From CAZTGZ01 sp044339595 (GTDB lineage: Bacteria; Bacteroidota; Bacteroidia; NS11-12g; UBA9320): a stretch of 16,419 nucleotides of DNA. The stretch spans positions 1-16,419 of the forward strand of contig JBIIVF010000043.1 in NCBI GenBank assembly GCA_044339595.1, in the 5' to 3' direction. A program made the translations under genes and the position numbers. The notes beneath the pieces are model-generated. The model ran no database searches. It saw nothing but the letters and a program-made list of their open reading frames with translations, and was not told the origin of the DNA. Shown piece by piece: positions 1 through 7,064 of the stretch. The stretch's first letter is position 1. The number at the start of each line of letters is the position of its first letter.

Positions 1-1440
1 AGACACTTCTCTGCTTCTTTCTTGCGTAAGATTTTGTGGACCCATCCAAGTTTTTCCGCCGTCCGTTGAGTAGCTAATCAAAACATCTCGGTAATTGGCA
101 TTATAAACGTGGTAGGTTTCTTCGATCGGAGAAGAATAGGTCACATAAAGATTTCCATTGGCATCAATCCCTGCACTTGGCATGGTTAAAGCAGAGGTAT
201 TGCCATTTCTTGCAGCGTAGGTCACATCAGCAGGCAAATCGCCGGTACCTGTGAGCGCAGAAAATGTTTCTCTGGTAAAGTTAATGGTATTATCGCCATT
301 CATATCGATGGTACTGCCGCAAACTTTAGCAGTATCTCCTTCTGCCCAATGCATTAAGGTAGCGGTTCCGGGATAAAAGCTAAAACCGGTATCTGAAGTG
401 TCTTCATCAGAGATAAATGATCTTGCCCAAAAGCAATGAACTTTGTTGTTGTTATCGATCATTACATCTAAAGATCCATCATTGGTTCTTACCGAAGCAG
501 CGTTTGGAATTACTACTTTAGAATTGTACGGAGAAAAAGGGAAGGGCTCTACATCAATCATGGTGAAATTATCACCTCCATTGGTTGATTTCCATAAGGT
601 AAGGTCATCGCCTAAGCCACCAATCAAAATGGCCACGGTATCTCCTTTAACATCGAGGGCATAATTATCGCCACCACCTGCCAGATATTTGGTAGAATCA
701 TATCCGGGTAATAGGGTATGCAATTTATCCCATGTTGCGCCGCCGTCTTTTGATCGTGAATAAGTGGTTGGGCTACTCACTCCATTTTTTACCACAACCG
801 CGATTCCGTCAGCAGTGGATGCAAAGTAATTAGAAATGAGATGAATGGTATTTCCTCCTGCGGCAGCGCGCCCCCAAATGGGCACATTGGCGCCGTCGTC
901 GGCCACTTTGGTAGTAGTCCAAGTGCTGCTGCCCAAGCCGGTATTTTTAGTTAACAAAAATCCGCCATCTGAAGAAACGTGGCTCGTGGTAAATTCGATA
1001 CCACCCGGCAGCTCGCCGATAGAAGGCCAGCCGCCTCTGGCATTTTCGATTCTTGATGAGGAAACCGCTTTCCAGTTGTTTTTGTCGTAAAAGTTATAAC
1101 CCGACCCACGATTTGGAAATCCATTGCCGCCATCGGGATCGGTGCTCCAAACGGCTGACACTGTGCCATTACTGTGCATCATAATTCTTCTGCCAATCGA
1201 CCCGTTGGTTTGAAGATCATAATAAGTACGACCTATTTCAGTGTAGTTATAGGTCTTTAATTTGTTCATTTTTACCGCAGAGTGATTCACAGGTCCGAAA
1301 TCAAATTTTGGTTCATCTACAGCTATTTGTTTTCCGTTCAGCCATACGGGTTCATTGTTTGACACCTTCAATTCTTTCACTTGTTGCGCAACAAGCGCGA
1401 ATGGGGCCATCATTAAAATGGTCAGTACTCTTTTTTTCAT
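1..1440 (-). CDS. Secreted Asp-box (BNR) repeat protein, N-terminal part (C-terminus outside window)
   Basis: Open for 480 codons from an ATG at 1440 to the left edge with no stop, so the C-terminus is missing. Residues 1-18 form a signal peptide (MKKR, hydrophobic core, then ALVA before QQ), so the product is exported. Asp-box motifs of the S-x-D-x-G-x-T-W type occur at residues 230-237 (SKDGGATW) and 458-465 (STDGGKTW), with a degenerate copy at 285-292 (STNGGDNF). Such motifs mark beta-propeller folds in sialidases, glycoside hydrolases and Vps10/BNR proteins. No sialidase arginine triad could be assigned, so enzymatic activity is not claimed. Many large Bacteroidota proteins of this kind end in a type IX secretion sorting domain, which would lie outside the window; that is inference. 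The gene is monocistronic as far as visible: holA ends 73 bases upstream on the same strand. Confident as a secreted BNR-repeat protein, unsure of role. Confidence 0.75.
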   Translation of the reverse strand, partial: MKKRVLTILMMAPFALVAQQVKELKVSNNEPVWLNGKQIAVDEPKFDFGPVNHSAVKMNKLKTYNYTEIGRTYYDLQTNGSIGRRIMMHSNGTVSAVWSTDPDGGNGFPNRGSGYNFYDKNNWKAVSSSRIENARGGWPSIGELPGGIEFTTSHVSSDGGFLLTKNTGLGSSTWTTTKVADDGANVPIWGRAAAGGNTIHLISNYFASTADGIAVVVKNGVSSPTTYSRSKDGGATWDKLHTLLPGYDSTKYLAGGGDNYALDVKGDTVAILIGGLGDDLTLWKSTNGGDNFTMIDVEPFPFSPYNSKVVIPNAASVRTNDGSLDVMIDNNNKVHCFWARSFISDEDTSDTGFSFYPGTATLMHWAEGDTAKVCGSTIDMNGDNTINFTRETFSALTGTGDLPADVTYAARNGNTSALTMPSAGIDANGNLYVTYSSPIEETYHVYNANYRDVLISYSTDGGKTWMGPQNLTQERSREVS

Positions 1441-1469
1441 ATTTTGGTTTAATCTAATTTTCAAGCTAA

Positions 1470-1477
1470 CAAAGTAA
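1470..1477 (-). promoter_or_regulatory. Possible -7 promoter element for the Asp-box protein gene
   Basis: Read on the minus strand this is TTACTTTG, a 7 of 8 match to the Bacteroidota -7 consensus TAnnTTTG, 30 bases ahead of the ATG. No TTG-like -33 element stands at the 19-base spacing seen at better promoters in this window, so the call is weak. Confidence 0.25.
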
Positions 1478-1513
1478 ACGTAAAATCTTGAAATTCACGC
1501 GCACACATCATAT

Positions 1514-2542
1514 TTATCGAATTATTTTTACAATCAGTTCCTTGTAAAGTTCCGCATCAGGAGGTCTACGAACGCCAACACCCTTAGATTTCATATCCAT
1601 TTCAAGGATGGTTTGAATCACCAATTTGAGTTTGGTGATGGAGTAATTCCGGGAAGCGGCCTGAAAATCTTTAAATTGGAAAGGTGAAACCTTAATTGCC
1701 AGCATCTTTTCATTATCTGATTTTCCGGATAGGTAATGTAAAGCGAGGGTTTTTTGGAAATAGCCGAATAAGATGGCCAATGTCAAAGGAAAAGGATTGT
1801 TGCCTGGGTCATCGGAGTAATGTTTGAGGATTTTATTGACCTTAACAAAGTCTTTTAAACCCAAGGCTTTTTGCAATTCGAACACATTATACTCCCTTGA
1901 AATGCCGATATATGTTTCAATGTCTGCTGCCTCTATTTTTTTTCTTGGTCTGATATTTACTGCCAGTTTTTCGAGTTCACTGCTAATACGACTCAGATTA
2001 TTTCCCAGATGTTCATAAAGAAGGGATGCTTCGTTTTCTGCAATGTCTAAACCCTTGGCTTTAACAAATTCCCGGATCCATTTATCCATATTCCAATCCG
2101 GAATCCGATCCGCATTGAATACAGTGTATTTCTGAAATGCCTTGCCTTCTTTGGTGGCGGCACTGATCTTTTTACCCATCACACAAAACACCAAGATGGT
2201 GCTCGGTAATGGCTGATCGAGGTAACTCAAGATGCCATCCATTCCTCCAACATGTTGCGCCTCCTTCACCAAGACCAGCTGATGGCTGCCCATCATCGGA
2301 AATCTTTTGGCCACGGAAAGAATTTGTTGAATGGTTACATCCTTACCATATAATATATGCTGATTGAAGGATTTCTCTGCCGGCGGAAGGGCCTGTTCCT
2401 CCAGATAATCGGCCAACTGTGAAATAAAATAAGGTTCATCGCCCTGAAAAAGATAAACAGGACTGAACTTTTTGTCTTTGCAGGCAGATTGAATCAGCCC
2501 CCATGCTTCATTGAACTTATTGGTGTTATTTTTGTCAGCCAC
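1514..2542 (-). CDS. holA: DNA polymerase III subunit delta
   Basis: This 342-residue protein matches the length and layout of the clamp-loader delta subunit, which opens the beta sliding clamp during replication. The N-terminal AAA+-like domain starts with the typical VYLFQGDEPYFI stretch (about residues 29-40), followed by the family signature around PMMGSHQLVLVKEA (about 85-98). Like other delta subunits it has no Walker A motif. The helical C-terminal domain has the usual RNYS...L...ILEMDMKSKG region. The start is GTG at 2542: the in-frame stop upstream leaves no ATG, and the next in-frame ATGs fall well inside the conserved N-terminal domain. The gene is divergent from a small HsdR-N gene 41 bases away, a pairing I recall as common in Bacteroidota. 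A 7 of 8 match to TAnnTTTG (CATATTTG on the minus strand, 2547-2554) lies just upstream but has no good -33 partner. Confidence 0.92.
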   Translation of the reverse strand: MADKNNTNKFNEAWGLIQSACKDKKFSPVYLFQGDEPYFISQLADYLEEQALPPAEKSFNQHILYGKDVTIQQILSVAKRFPMMGSHQLVLVKEAQHVGGMDGILSYLDQPLPSTILVFCVMGKKISAATKEGKAFQKYTVFNADRIPDWNMDKWIREFVKAKGLDIAENEASLLYEHLGNNLSRISSELEKLAVNIRPRKKIEAADIETYIGISREYNVFELQKALGLKDFVKVNKILKHYSDDPGNNPFPLTLAILFGYFQKTLALHYLSGKSDNEKMLAIKVSPFQFKDFQAASRNYSITKLKLVIQTILEMDMKSKGVGVRRPPDAELYKELIVKIIR

Positions 2543-2583
2543 TTCGCAAATATGTGTCTTCCCTTAATATTTAGAAATAAAGG

Positions 2584-3045
2584 ATGCGTTTAAATTTTCC
2601 CACCATTCAACACAATCTCCGGATGCGCGGAGAAATCATGGAAGTGTTTGATCCGGTGCGACGCAAGTTTGTGACCATGACACCTGAAGAAGAAGTAAGG
2701 CAATGCATGTTGAAACTTTTGATTGAGCAACGCGCGGTTCCGGCTGGTTTGATTGCGGTCGAAAGAAAAATAGTGTTTAATGGACTCGCAAAAAGACCGG
2801 ACATTCTGGTTTTTGATCAGAATCAATCCCCTCTTTTGTTGATCGAATGTAAAGCTCCGGGTATTTCTTTAGGGGAAAAGGTATTGAATCAAGCCTCGAC
2901 CTATCACAAAGTGCTCCCTGCAAAATTTATTTTATTCACCAATGGTGCTGATTTTCATGTGTTTAAGCATGAAATAGGAAGCTCCAAACTGGTCGAAATA
3001 AATTTTATACCTGATTTTTATCAGATGACCGTTGCTGAGGTATAA
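2584..3045 (+). CDS. Stand-alone HsdR N-terminal-type PD-(D/E)xK protein
   Basis: A 153-residue protein resembling the type I restriction HsdR N-terminal domain family (HSDR_N_2). The nuclease-fold core is visible: RPD at residues 71-73 supplies the aspartate and, after a short strand, IECK at 87-90 supplies the E-x-K pair. A conserved QASTYHK helix and the TNGADFHVFK strand (about 119-128) follow. It is far too short to be an HsdR subunit: there is no helicase or translocase domain and no hsdM or hsdS nearby. The start at 2584 keeps the family-typical opening LNFP...FDPVRRKFV.TPEE. It is divergent from holA and followed by nhaD after 32 bases. A role in DNA repair or replication is possible from its neighbour and fold, but the substrate and even nuclease activity are unknown. 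The domain assignment is firm, the function open. Confidence 0.85.
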   Translation: MRLNFPTIQHNLRMRGEIMEVFDPVRRKFVTMTPEEEVRQCMLKLLIEQRAVPAGLIAVERKIVFNGLAKRPDILVFDQNQSPLLLIECKAPGISLGEKVLNQASTYHKVLPAKFILFTNGADFHVFKHEIGSSKLVEINFIPDFYQMTVAEV

Positions 3046-3061
3046 GATTCGTTTATTTTTG
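3032..3061 (+). promoter_or_regulatory. Predicted Bacteroidota-type promoter for nhaD
   Basis: TTG at 3032-3034 (GTTG from 3031), a 19-base spacer, and TATTTTTG at 3054-3061, a perfect match to TAnnTTTG. The -7 element ends 16 bases before the nhaD ATG. The -33 part lies inside the last codons of the upstream gene. The same GTTG-N19-TAnnTTTG geometry recurs ahead of the DUF1573 gene. Confidence 0.5.
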
Positions 3062-3077
3062 CCCAAATTTTACCAAG

Positions 3078-4409
3078 ATGGAAATTCTAACTATTGTTGT
3101 TTTTGTGCTGGGCTACTTGGCGATTGCCATGGAACATCCCATTAAAATTGATAAAGCAGCGTCTGCTCTATTGACCGGAATATTATGTTGGTCAATTTTT
3201 GTTTTAGGTGATTCTGTTGATATGCACCATGTGGAAGGCAGATTGGTGCACCACATCAGTGACATTGCCAGTATTTTATTTTTCTTAATGGGTGCCATGA
3301 CCATTGTAGAGCTGGTAGATGCCCATGAAGGTTTCTCAGTGATCACGGATAAAATTACTACGAACAGCAAAGTGAAATTATTATGGGTGGTGGGGATCAT
3401 TACCTTTTTCCTTTCATCTGTATTGGATAACCTTACCACCGCCATTGTAATGATTTCTTTGTTGCGCAAGTTGTTGGATGACAAAGAGAGTCGTTGGTTT
3501 TTTGGCGGTATTGTCATCATTGCAGCCAATGCCGGAGGAGCCTGGTCGCCGATTGGTGACGTAACAACAACGATGCTTTGGATCAAAGGTCAATTACCTG
3601 ATACCTTATCCATGATTGAAGGTTTATTTATTCCGAGTTTGATGACCATTATCGTTCCTTTGATTATCCTGTCTTTCACCATGAGAGGATCTCAAATTCA
3701 AAGACCTGTTAAAGCAGAAGGTGCAGAACATTATATCAATCCAACAACCCCTTTTGAAAGAAATTTAGTTTTTGCTTTGGGTATTGGAGGCCTTTTATTT
3801 GTACCCATTTTTAAAACCATTACGCATTTGCCCCCATTTATGGGAATGATGATGAGTTTAAGTATCATCTGGATTGTAACGGAAATGCTCCACAGAAGCA
3901 AAAACACGGAAGAAAAGCATTCTTTCACGGTGATTGGCGTATTGCGCAAGATTGACACCAGTTCAGTGTTGTTTTTCCTTGGAATTTTATTGGCGGTTGC
4001 AGCACTACAGGAGATTGGTCATTTGACCAAAATGGCCACTTATTTGGATAAGTCCATTGGAAATATTTACGGTATTAATATCGCCATTGGATATTTGTCT
4101 GCCATCATAGACAACGTTCCTTTGGTGGCTGCAGCGCAGGGCATGTATCCTATTGCCACGCCTGAAATGTTAGCGGGAGCAAATGGATCATATCTGAGTA
4201 GTTTTGTTGCCGGTGGTCATTTTTGGCAATTTTTGGCCTATTGCGCCGGTGTGGGTGGAAGCTGTTTGATCATTGGATCAGCTGCCGGTGTAGCTGTGAT
4301 GGGTTTAGAGAAAATTGACTTTATGTGGTACCTGAAGAAAGTAAGTATTTTGGCTGTTCTGGGCTATATGGCCGGCGCTGCTGCTTATATCATTCAGCAC
4401 TCACTGTAA
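3078..4409 (+). CDS. nhaD: Sodium:proton antiporter, NhaD family
   Basis: A 443-residue polytopic inner-membrane protein of the NhaD/ArsB (ion transporter) superfamily that exchanges Na+ (or Li+) for protons. Hallmarks are LDNLTTAIVM (residues 116-125), the long signature NAGGAWSPIGDVTTTML (151-167), IDNVPLVAAA (344-353) and the glycine-rich GVGGSCLIIGSAAG (391-404). The two DN(L/V) half-motifs sit in the two inverted repeat halves, consistent with the paired re-entrant loops of the superfamily. Roughly ten or more hydrophobic segments are visible, and length is normal for the family. A consensus promoter lies 16 bases upstream. The glycosyltransferase gene begins 2 bases after the stop, so the two are probably co-transcribed, although no functional link is obvious. 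Start chosen as the first ATG, whose product begins directly with a hydrophobic helix. Confidence 0.93.
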   Translation: MEILTIVVFVLGYLAIAMEHPIKIDKAASALLTGILCWSIFVLGDSVDMHHVEGRLVHHISDIASILFFLMGAMTIVELVDAHEGFSVITDKITTNSKVKLLWVVGIITFFLSSVLDNLTTAIVMISLLRKLLDDKESRWFFGGIVIIAANAGGAWSPIGDVTTTMLWIKGQLPDTLSMIEGLFIPSLMTIIVPLIILSFTMRGSQIQRPVKAEGAEHYINPTTPFERNLVFALGIGGLLFVPIFKTITHLPPFMGMMMSLSIIWIVTEMLHRSKNTEEKHSFTVIGVLRKIDTSSVLFFLGILLAVAALQEIGHLTKMATYLDKSIGNIYGINIAIGYLSAIIDNVPLVAAAQGMYPIATPEMLAGANGSYLSSFVAGGHFWQFLAYCAGVGGSCLIIGSAAGVAVMGLEKIDFMWYLKKVSILAVLGYMAGAAAYIIQHSL

Positions 4410-4411
4410 GC

Positions 4412-5152
4412 ATGCTAAACGGCAAAAAGATCGTTGTTGTACTTCCGGCTTACAATGCCTCTAAAACCCTCGAGTTAACTTTTCGGGAAATTCCCATGGA
4501 TATAGTAGATGAGGTTGTCTTGGTAGATGATGCCAGCAAAGATGACACCTCTGATTTGGCAAAACAATTGGGTATAAAACATGTAATACGCCATGAGAAA
4601 AATCTTGGATATGGCGGAAATCAGAAGAGTTGTTATAAGAAGGCCTTGGAATTGGAAGCAGATATTGTCATCATGCTGCATCCCGACTATCAATATACCC
4701 CCAAATTAATCCATGGAATGGCATCCATCATCGCTTATGGTGTTTACCCTGTGGTTTATGGAAGTCGCATCTTAGGCAAAGGCGCTTTAAAAGGGGGGAT
4801 GCCCATGTACAAATACATCGCCAATCGCATTTTAACCTTAACCCAGAACTTGCTGATGAATCAGAAACTCAGCGAGTATCACACCGGTTACCGTTCCTTC
4901 AGCCGTGAAGTTTTGCAAAGGGTCCCATTTGAAAGAAATTCAGACGATTTTGTCTTTGACAATGAAATAACGGCTCAGATTTTCAATGCGGGTTTTGAAA
5001 TTGGTGAAATTACGTGCCCGACAAAATACTTTGAAGAGGCATCTTCGATCAATTTTAGTCGCAGCATGACCTATGGTTTGGGTGTTTTAAGGGTCTCGTT
5101 TCGCTACTTTTTGCACCGAAACGGACTGATGAAAGATCCTTTACTCAAGTAA
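4412..5152 (+). CDS. Family 2 glycosyltransferase (polyprenyl-phosphate sugar synthase-like)
   Basis: A 246-residue GT-A fold enzyme. The N-terminal strand VVVLPAYNA (residues 8-16) is followed by the nucleotide-binding VDDASKDDT (38-46), the metal-binding DxD equivalent LHPDYQY (89-95), a GSR motif (117-119) and EYHTGYR (155-161), where family members carry the acceptor and catalytic region. These resemble dolichyl/undecaprenyl-phosphate glucosyl- or mannosyl-transferases, which charge a lipid carrier from a nucleotide sugar at the inner face of the membrane. There is no C-terminal transmembrane pair, so it is either cytosolic or peripherally bound. The reading frame stays open upstream to 4325, but that would overlap nhaD by 85 bases; the ATG at 4412, immediately before the first conserved strand, is preferred. 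It ends 4 bases short of the convergent TPR gene. Sugar and acceptor cannot be told from sequence. Confidence 0.87.
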   Translation: MLNGKKIVVVLPAYNASKTLELTFREIPMDIVDEVVLVDDASKDDTSDLAKQLGIKHVIRHEKNLGYGGNQKSCYKKALELEADIVIMLHPDYQYTPKLIHGMASIIAYGVYPVVYGSRILGKGALKGGMPMYKYIANRILTLTQNLLMNQKLSEYHTGYRSFSREVLQRVPFERNSDDFVFDNEITAQIFNAGFEIGEITCPTKYFEEASSINFSRSMTYGLGVLRVSFRYFLHRNGLMKDPLLK

Positions 5153-5156
5153 AATC

Positions 5157-6188
5157 TTATTCTTCTGAAGTACAATACTTAAACCAAAATTCATTTGAAA
5201 TTTCGCCTGCTTCTTGCCACTGTTTGCAGGCATCTTGTTTAGCGCCAAGAAAGAAAAGACAAATGCCCAAATTATGTTTGGCAAGGGCTTGATCGGCAAC
5301 TTTTAAAGAAATCGCTTTTTCGAAATCGATTTGCGCATCTGCATATTTTTTCAATTGCATGTTAAAAAAGCCCCGATCGAAAAACCAATCAGCGCGAGGT
5401 TTTAATGCTAAAGCCCGGGAATAATCTTCGATGGCACCACTATAAATTTCTAGTCGTGCATAGCATTCTCCTCTTCTGATAAAGGTTAGAAAATCATTGG
5501 CATTGTCCAGTAGAAAAACATTGTAATCTTCAATGGCCCGGGCATAAGCCGCTAAGCCGAAATGTAAATCGGCTCGAATCCTGAAAAATTCTGTTTCTTC
5601 CGGCGCTAAAGCGATGGCCACATCCAAATCACGCAAGGCAGAAACGGTATCTTTCAATCGGATAAAAACCAAAGCGCGGGTGATGTATTGCGTAGGTTGT
5701 TCAGGTTTAAAGGTGCTGAATTTTAACAAGTCACCGGTGGCTTCTGATTTACGGTTGAGCATTTCCAAAACTTCGGCCCGCTTCAGGAATGCTTCAGGAT
5801 CGTTATCATTCAACCGTATGTATTGATTGAGGTCGTTTAGGGCTTTTGCATTGTGCCCTTTGGCTTGCCAAACGAAGGCGCGATTAAAATAGGCATCTTG
5901 TAATAGACTGTCGATGGTAATGGCTTTGTTTAGGTCGAGCAAAGCATCATCAAAAGTGTTCAGTTCTGCATAGATACTACCGCGGCCCAGGAGGGCTTTC
6001 GCATTGTTTGAATCGAGCTGCAAGACCTCGGTATAATCTTTCACAGCTCCGAGTGAATTACCTTCTTGCATCTTCTGATTACCGGAAGCAAGCAGTTGGC
6101 TGATAGTCAAAGGCTTCTGAACTGGTTGGGCCTTCGTTATCAGGGTGAACACGCACAAAAGAGACCATCCGAACAGCATTTTTAACAT
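5157..6188 (-). CDS. Secreted tetratricopeptide repeat protein
   Basis: A 343-residue protein with an N-terminal signal peptide (hydrophobic core about residues 5-17, then ITKAQ) followed almost entirely by about nine tandem TPR units of 34 residues. Each shows the pattern of paired helices with small residues and a closing proline or acidic turn, for example ALLGRGSIYAELNTFDDA, AYFNRAFVWQAKGHNAKA and FLTFIRRGECYARLEIYSGA. TPR arrays are protein-binding scaffolds; no enzymatic domain is present, so this is a periplasmic or surface-exposed interaction protein with unknown partner. The nearby -7 element (6194-6201) ends only 5 bases before the ATG at 6188, so the ATG at 6179 (residue 4), which leaves a normal signal peptide, is a plausible alternative start. 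It converges on the glycosyltransferase gene and is divergent from the YhhQ-type gene. Confidence 0.85.
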   Translation of the reverse strand: MLKMLFGWSLLCVFTLITKAQPVQKPLTISQLLASGNQKMQEGNSLGAVKDYTEVLQLDSNNAKALLGRGSIYAELNTFDDALLDLNKAITIDSLLQDAYFNRAFVWQAKGHNAKALNDLNQYIRLNDNDPEAFLKRAEVLEMLNRKSEATGDLLKFSTFKPEQPTQYITRALVFIRLKDTVSALRDLDVAIALAPEETEFFRIRADLHFGLAAYARAIEDYNVFLLDNANDFLTFIRRGECYARLEIYSGAIEDYSRALALKPRADWFFDRGFFNMQLKKYADAQIDFEKAISLKVADQALAKHNLGICLFFLGAKQDACKQWQEAGEISNEFWFKYCTSEE

Positions 6189-6193
6189 GGTGA

Positions 6194-6201
6194 CAAAGTT
6201 A
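6194..6201 (-). promoter_or_regulatory. Possible -7 promoter element for the TPR gene
   Basis: On the minus strand this reads TAACTTTG, a perfect match to TAnnTTTG. It sits 5 bases ahead of the ATG at 6188 and 14 ahead of the one at 6179. No TTG appears at the expected -33 spacing, so the call rests on one element. The 120-base divergent region 6189-6308 holds nothing else I can support, apart from a 7 of 8 match TATAATTG (6297-6304, plus strand) just before the YhhQ-type gene. Confidence 0.35.
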
Positions 6202-6308
6202 TTTGATTAACTCATCTGCTTGGGAGATTATTTCCACAGGTGTAGCAAACATTGGATGAATGATGAATGTTTTCGATAAATATTGAAGATTCTAGTTATA
6301 ATTGTTCT

Positions 6309-7064
6309 ATGAAAGATAAATCTCTGAGGTTGTTTTTGATATTAGGTGCTTTCTTTTTGGCCAATGCCTTGCTGGCTGAATTTATTGGGGTTAAGATATT
6401 TTCGCTTGAACTTTCATTGGGTCTTAACCAGCTGAATTTATCTATGTTGGGACAAACTTTGAATTTTGACATGACTGCCGGTGTTTTGTTATGGCCGGTA
6501 GTTTTCATTTTAACCGATATCATCAATGAATATTATGGGAAAAGGGGTGTTCGTCTGATCTCTTTTTTGGCCGCCGGTTTGATTGCCTATTGTTTTTTGA
6601 TGGTGTTTTTGGCCATCCATCTTCATCCGGCAGATTGGTGGACATCCAGCAAATCAGGAGATGGGCTGACCGATTTTCAATTGGCTTTCAAGGTCATTTT
6701 CGGGCAAAGCAATTGGATTGTAGTGGCATCGCTGGTTGCTTTTTTGATCGGACAGTTTACCGATGTTTTTGTTTTTCATAAACTGAGAAATATAACGGGT
6801 GAAAAAATGATCTGGTTAAGGGCAACCGGATCTACGTTGGTATCTCAGTTCATCGATAGTTTTGTAGTCTTGTTCATTGCCTTTGGAATAGGAGCAGGGT
6901 GGCCCATGAAACAAGTCATCGCCATTGGAATCATCAATTACGCCTATAAGTTTACAGTGGCTATTTTACTCACGCCCATACTTTATTTGGTGCACAATCG
7001 CATAGACCGATACCTGGGGCACGAACTGGCCAATGAGTTGAAAGAAAAAGCTGCTGAAGATTAA
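6309..7064 (+). CDS. Queuosine precursor transporter, YhhQ/VUT family
   Basis: A 251-residue membrane protein of the COG1738 (YhhQ, vitamin uptake transporter) family, which imports queuosine precursors such as preQ0/preQ1 for tRNA wobble-base modification. The family signature TDIINEYYGKR (residues 69-79) follows the second hydrophobic segment, and about six membrane segments are visible, including GAFFLANALLAEFIG (13-27) and the later stretch ATGSTLVSQFIDSF with the conserved S/D pair. The frame extends upstream to 6267 (14 extra residues), but those residues are polar and unlike the family start. The ATG at 6309 puts a short charged MKDKSLR segment directly before the first helix and lies 4 bases downstream of a -7-like TATAATTG. 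The stop overlaps that of the convergent transketolase gene in the tetranucleotide TTAA. In some annotations the gene is called yhhQ or qrtT. Confidence 0.9.
   Translation: MKDKSLRLFLILGAFFLANALLAEFIGVKIFSLELSLGLNQLNLSMLGQTLNFDMTAGVLLWPVVFILTDIINEYYGKRGVRLISFLAAGLIAYCFLMVFLAIHLHPADWWTSSKSGDGLTDFQLAFKVIFGQSNWIVVASLVAFLIGQFTDVFVFHKLRNITGEKMIWLRATGSTLVSQFIDSFVVLFIAFGIGAGWPMKQVIAIGIINYAYKFTVAILLTPILYLVHNRIDRYLGHELANELKEKAAED

Noticed and set aside
2584..3045. Possible type I restriction-modification locus
   Set aside because: Only an HsdR N-terminal-type domain is present, with a normal stop and no trace of helicase, methylase or specificity genes on either side, so it is not a decayed or complete system.
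3113..3586. A 157-codon open frame on the minus strand
   Set aside because: Antisense to nhaD across its signature motifs; no promoter, no recognisable domain.
4325..4411. N-terminal extension of the glycosyltransferase
   Set aside because: It would overlap nhaD by 85 bases and adds cysteine-rich residues unlike the family; the conserved first strand begins directly after the ATG at 4412.
6189..6308. A riboswitch (for example preQ1) upstream of the YhhQ-type transporter
   Set aside because: The 120-base divergent region is AT-rich and I could not find a preQ1-type stem with an A-rich tail; the likely -7 element at 6297-6304 leaves almost no leader.
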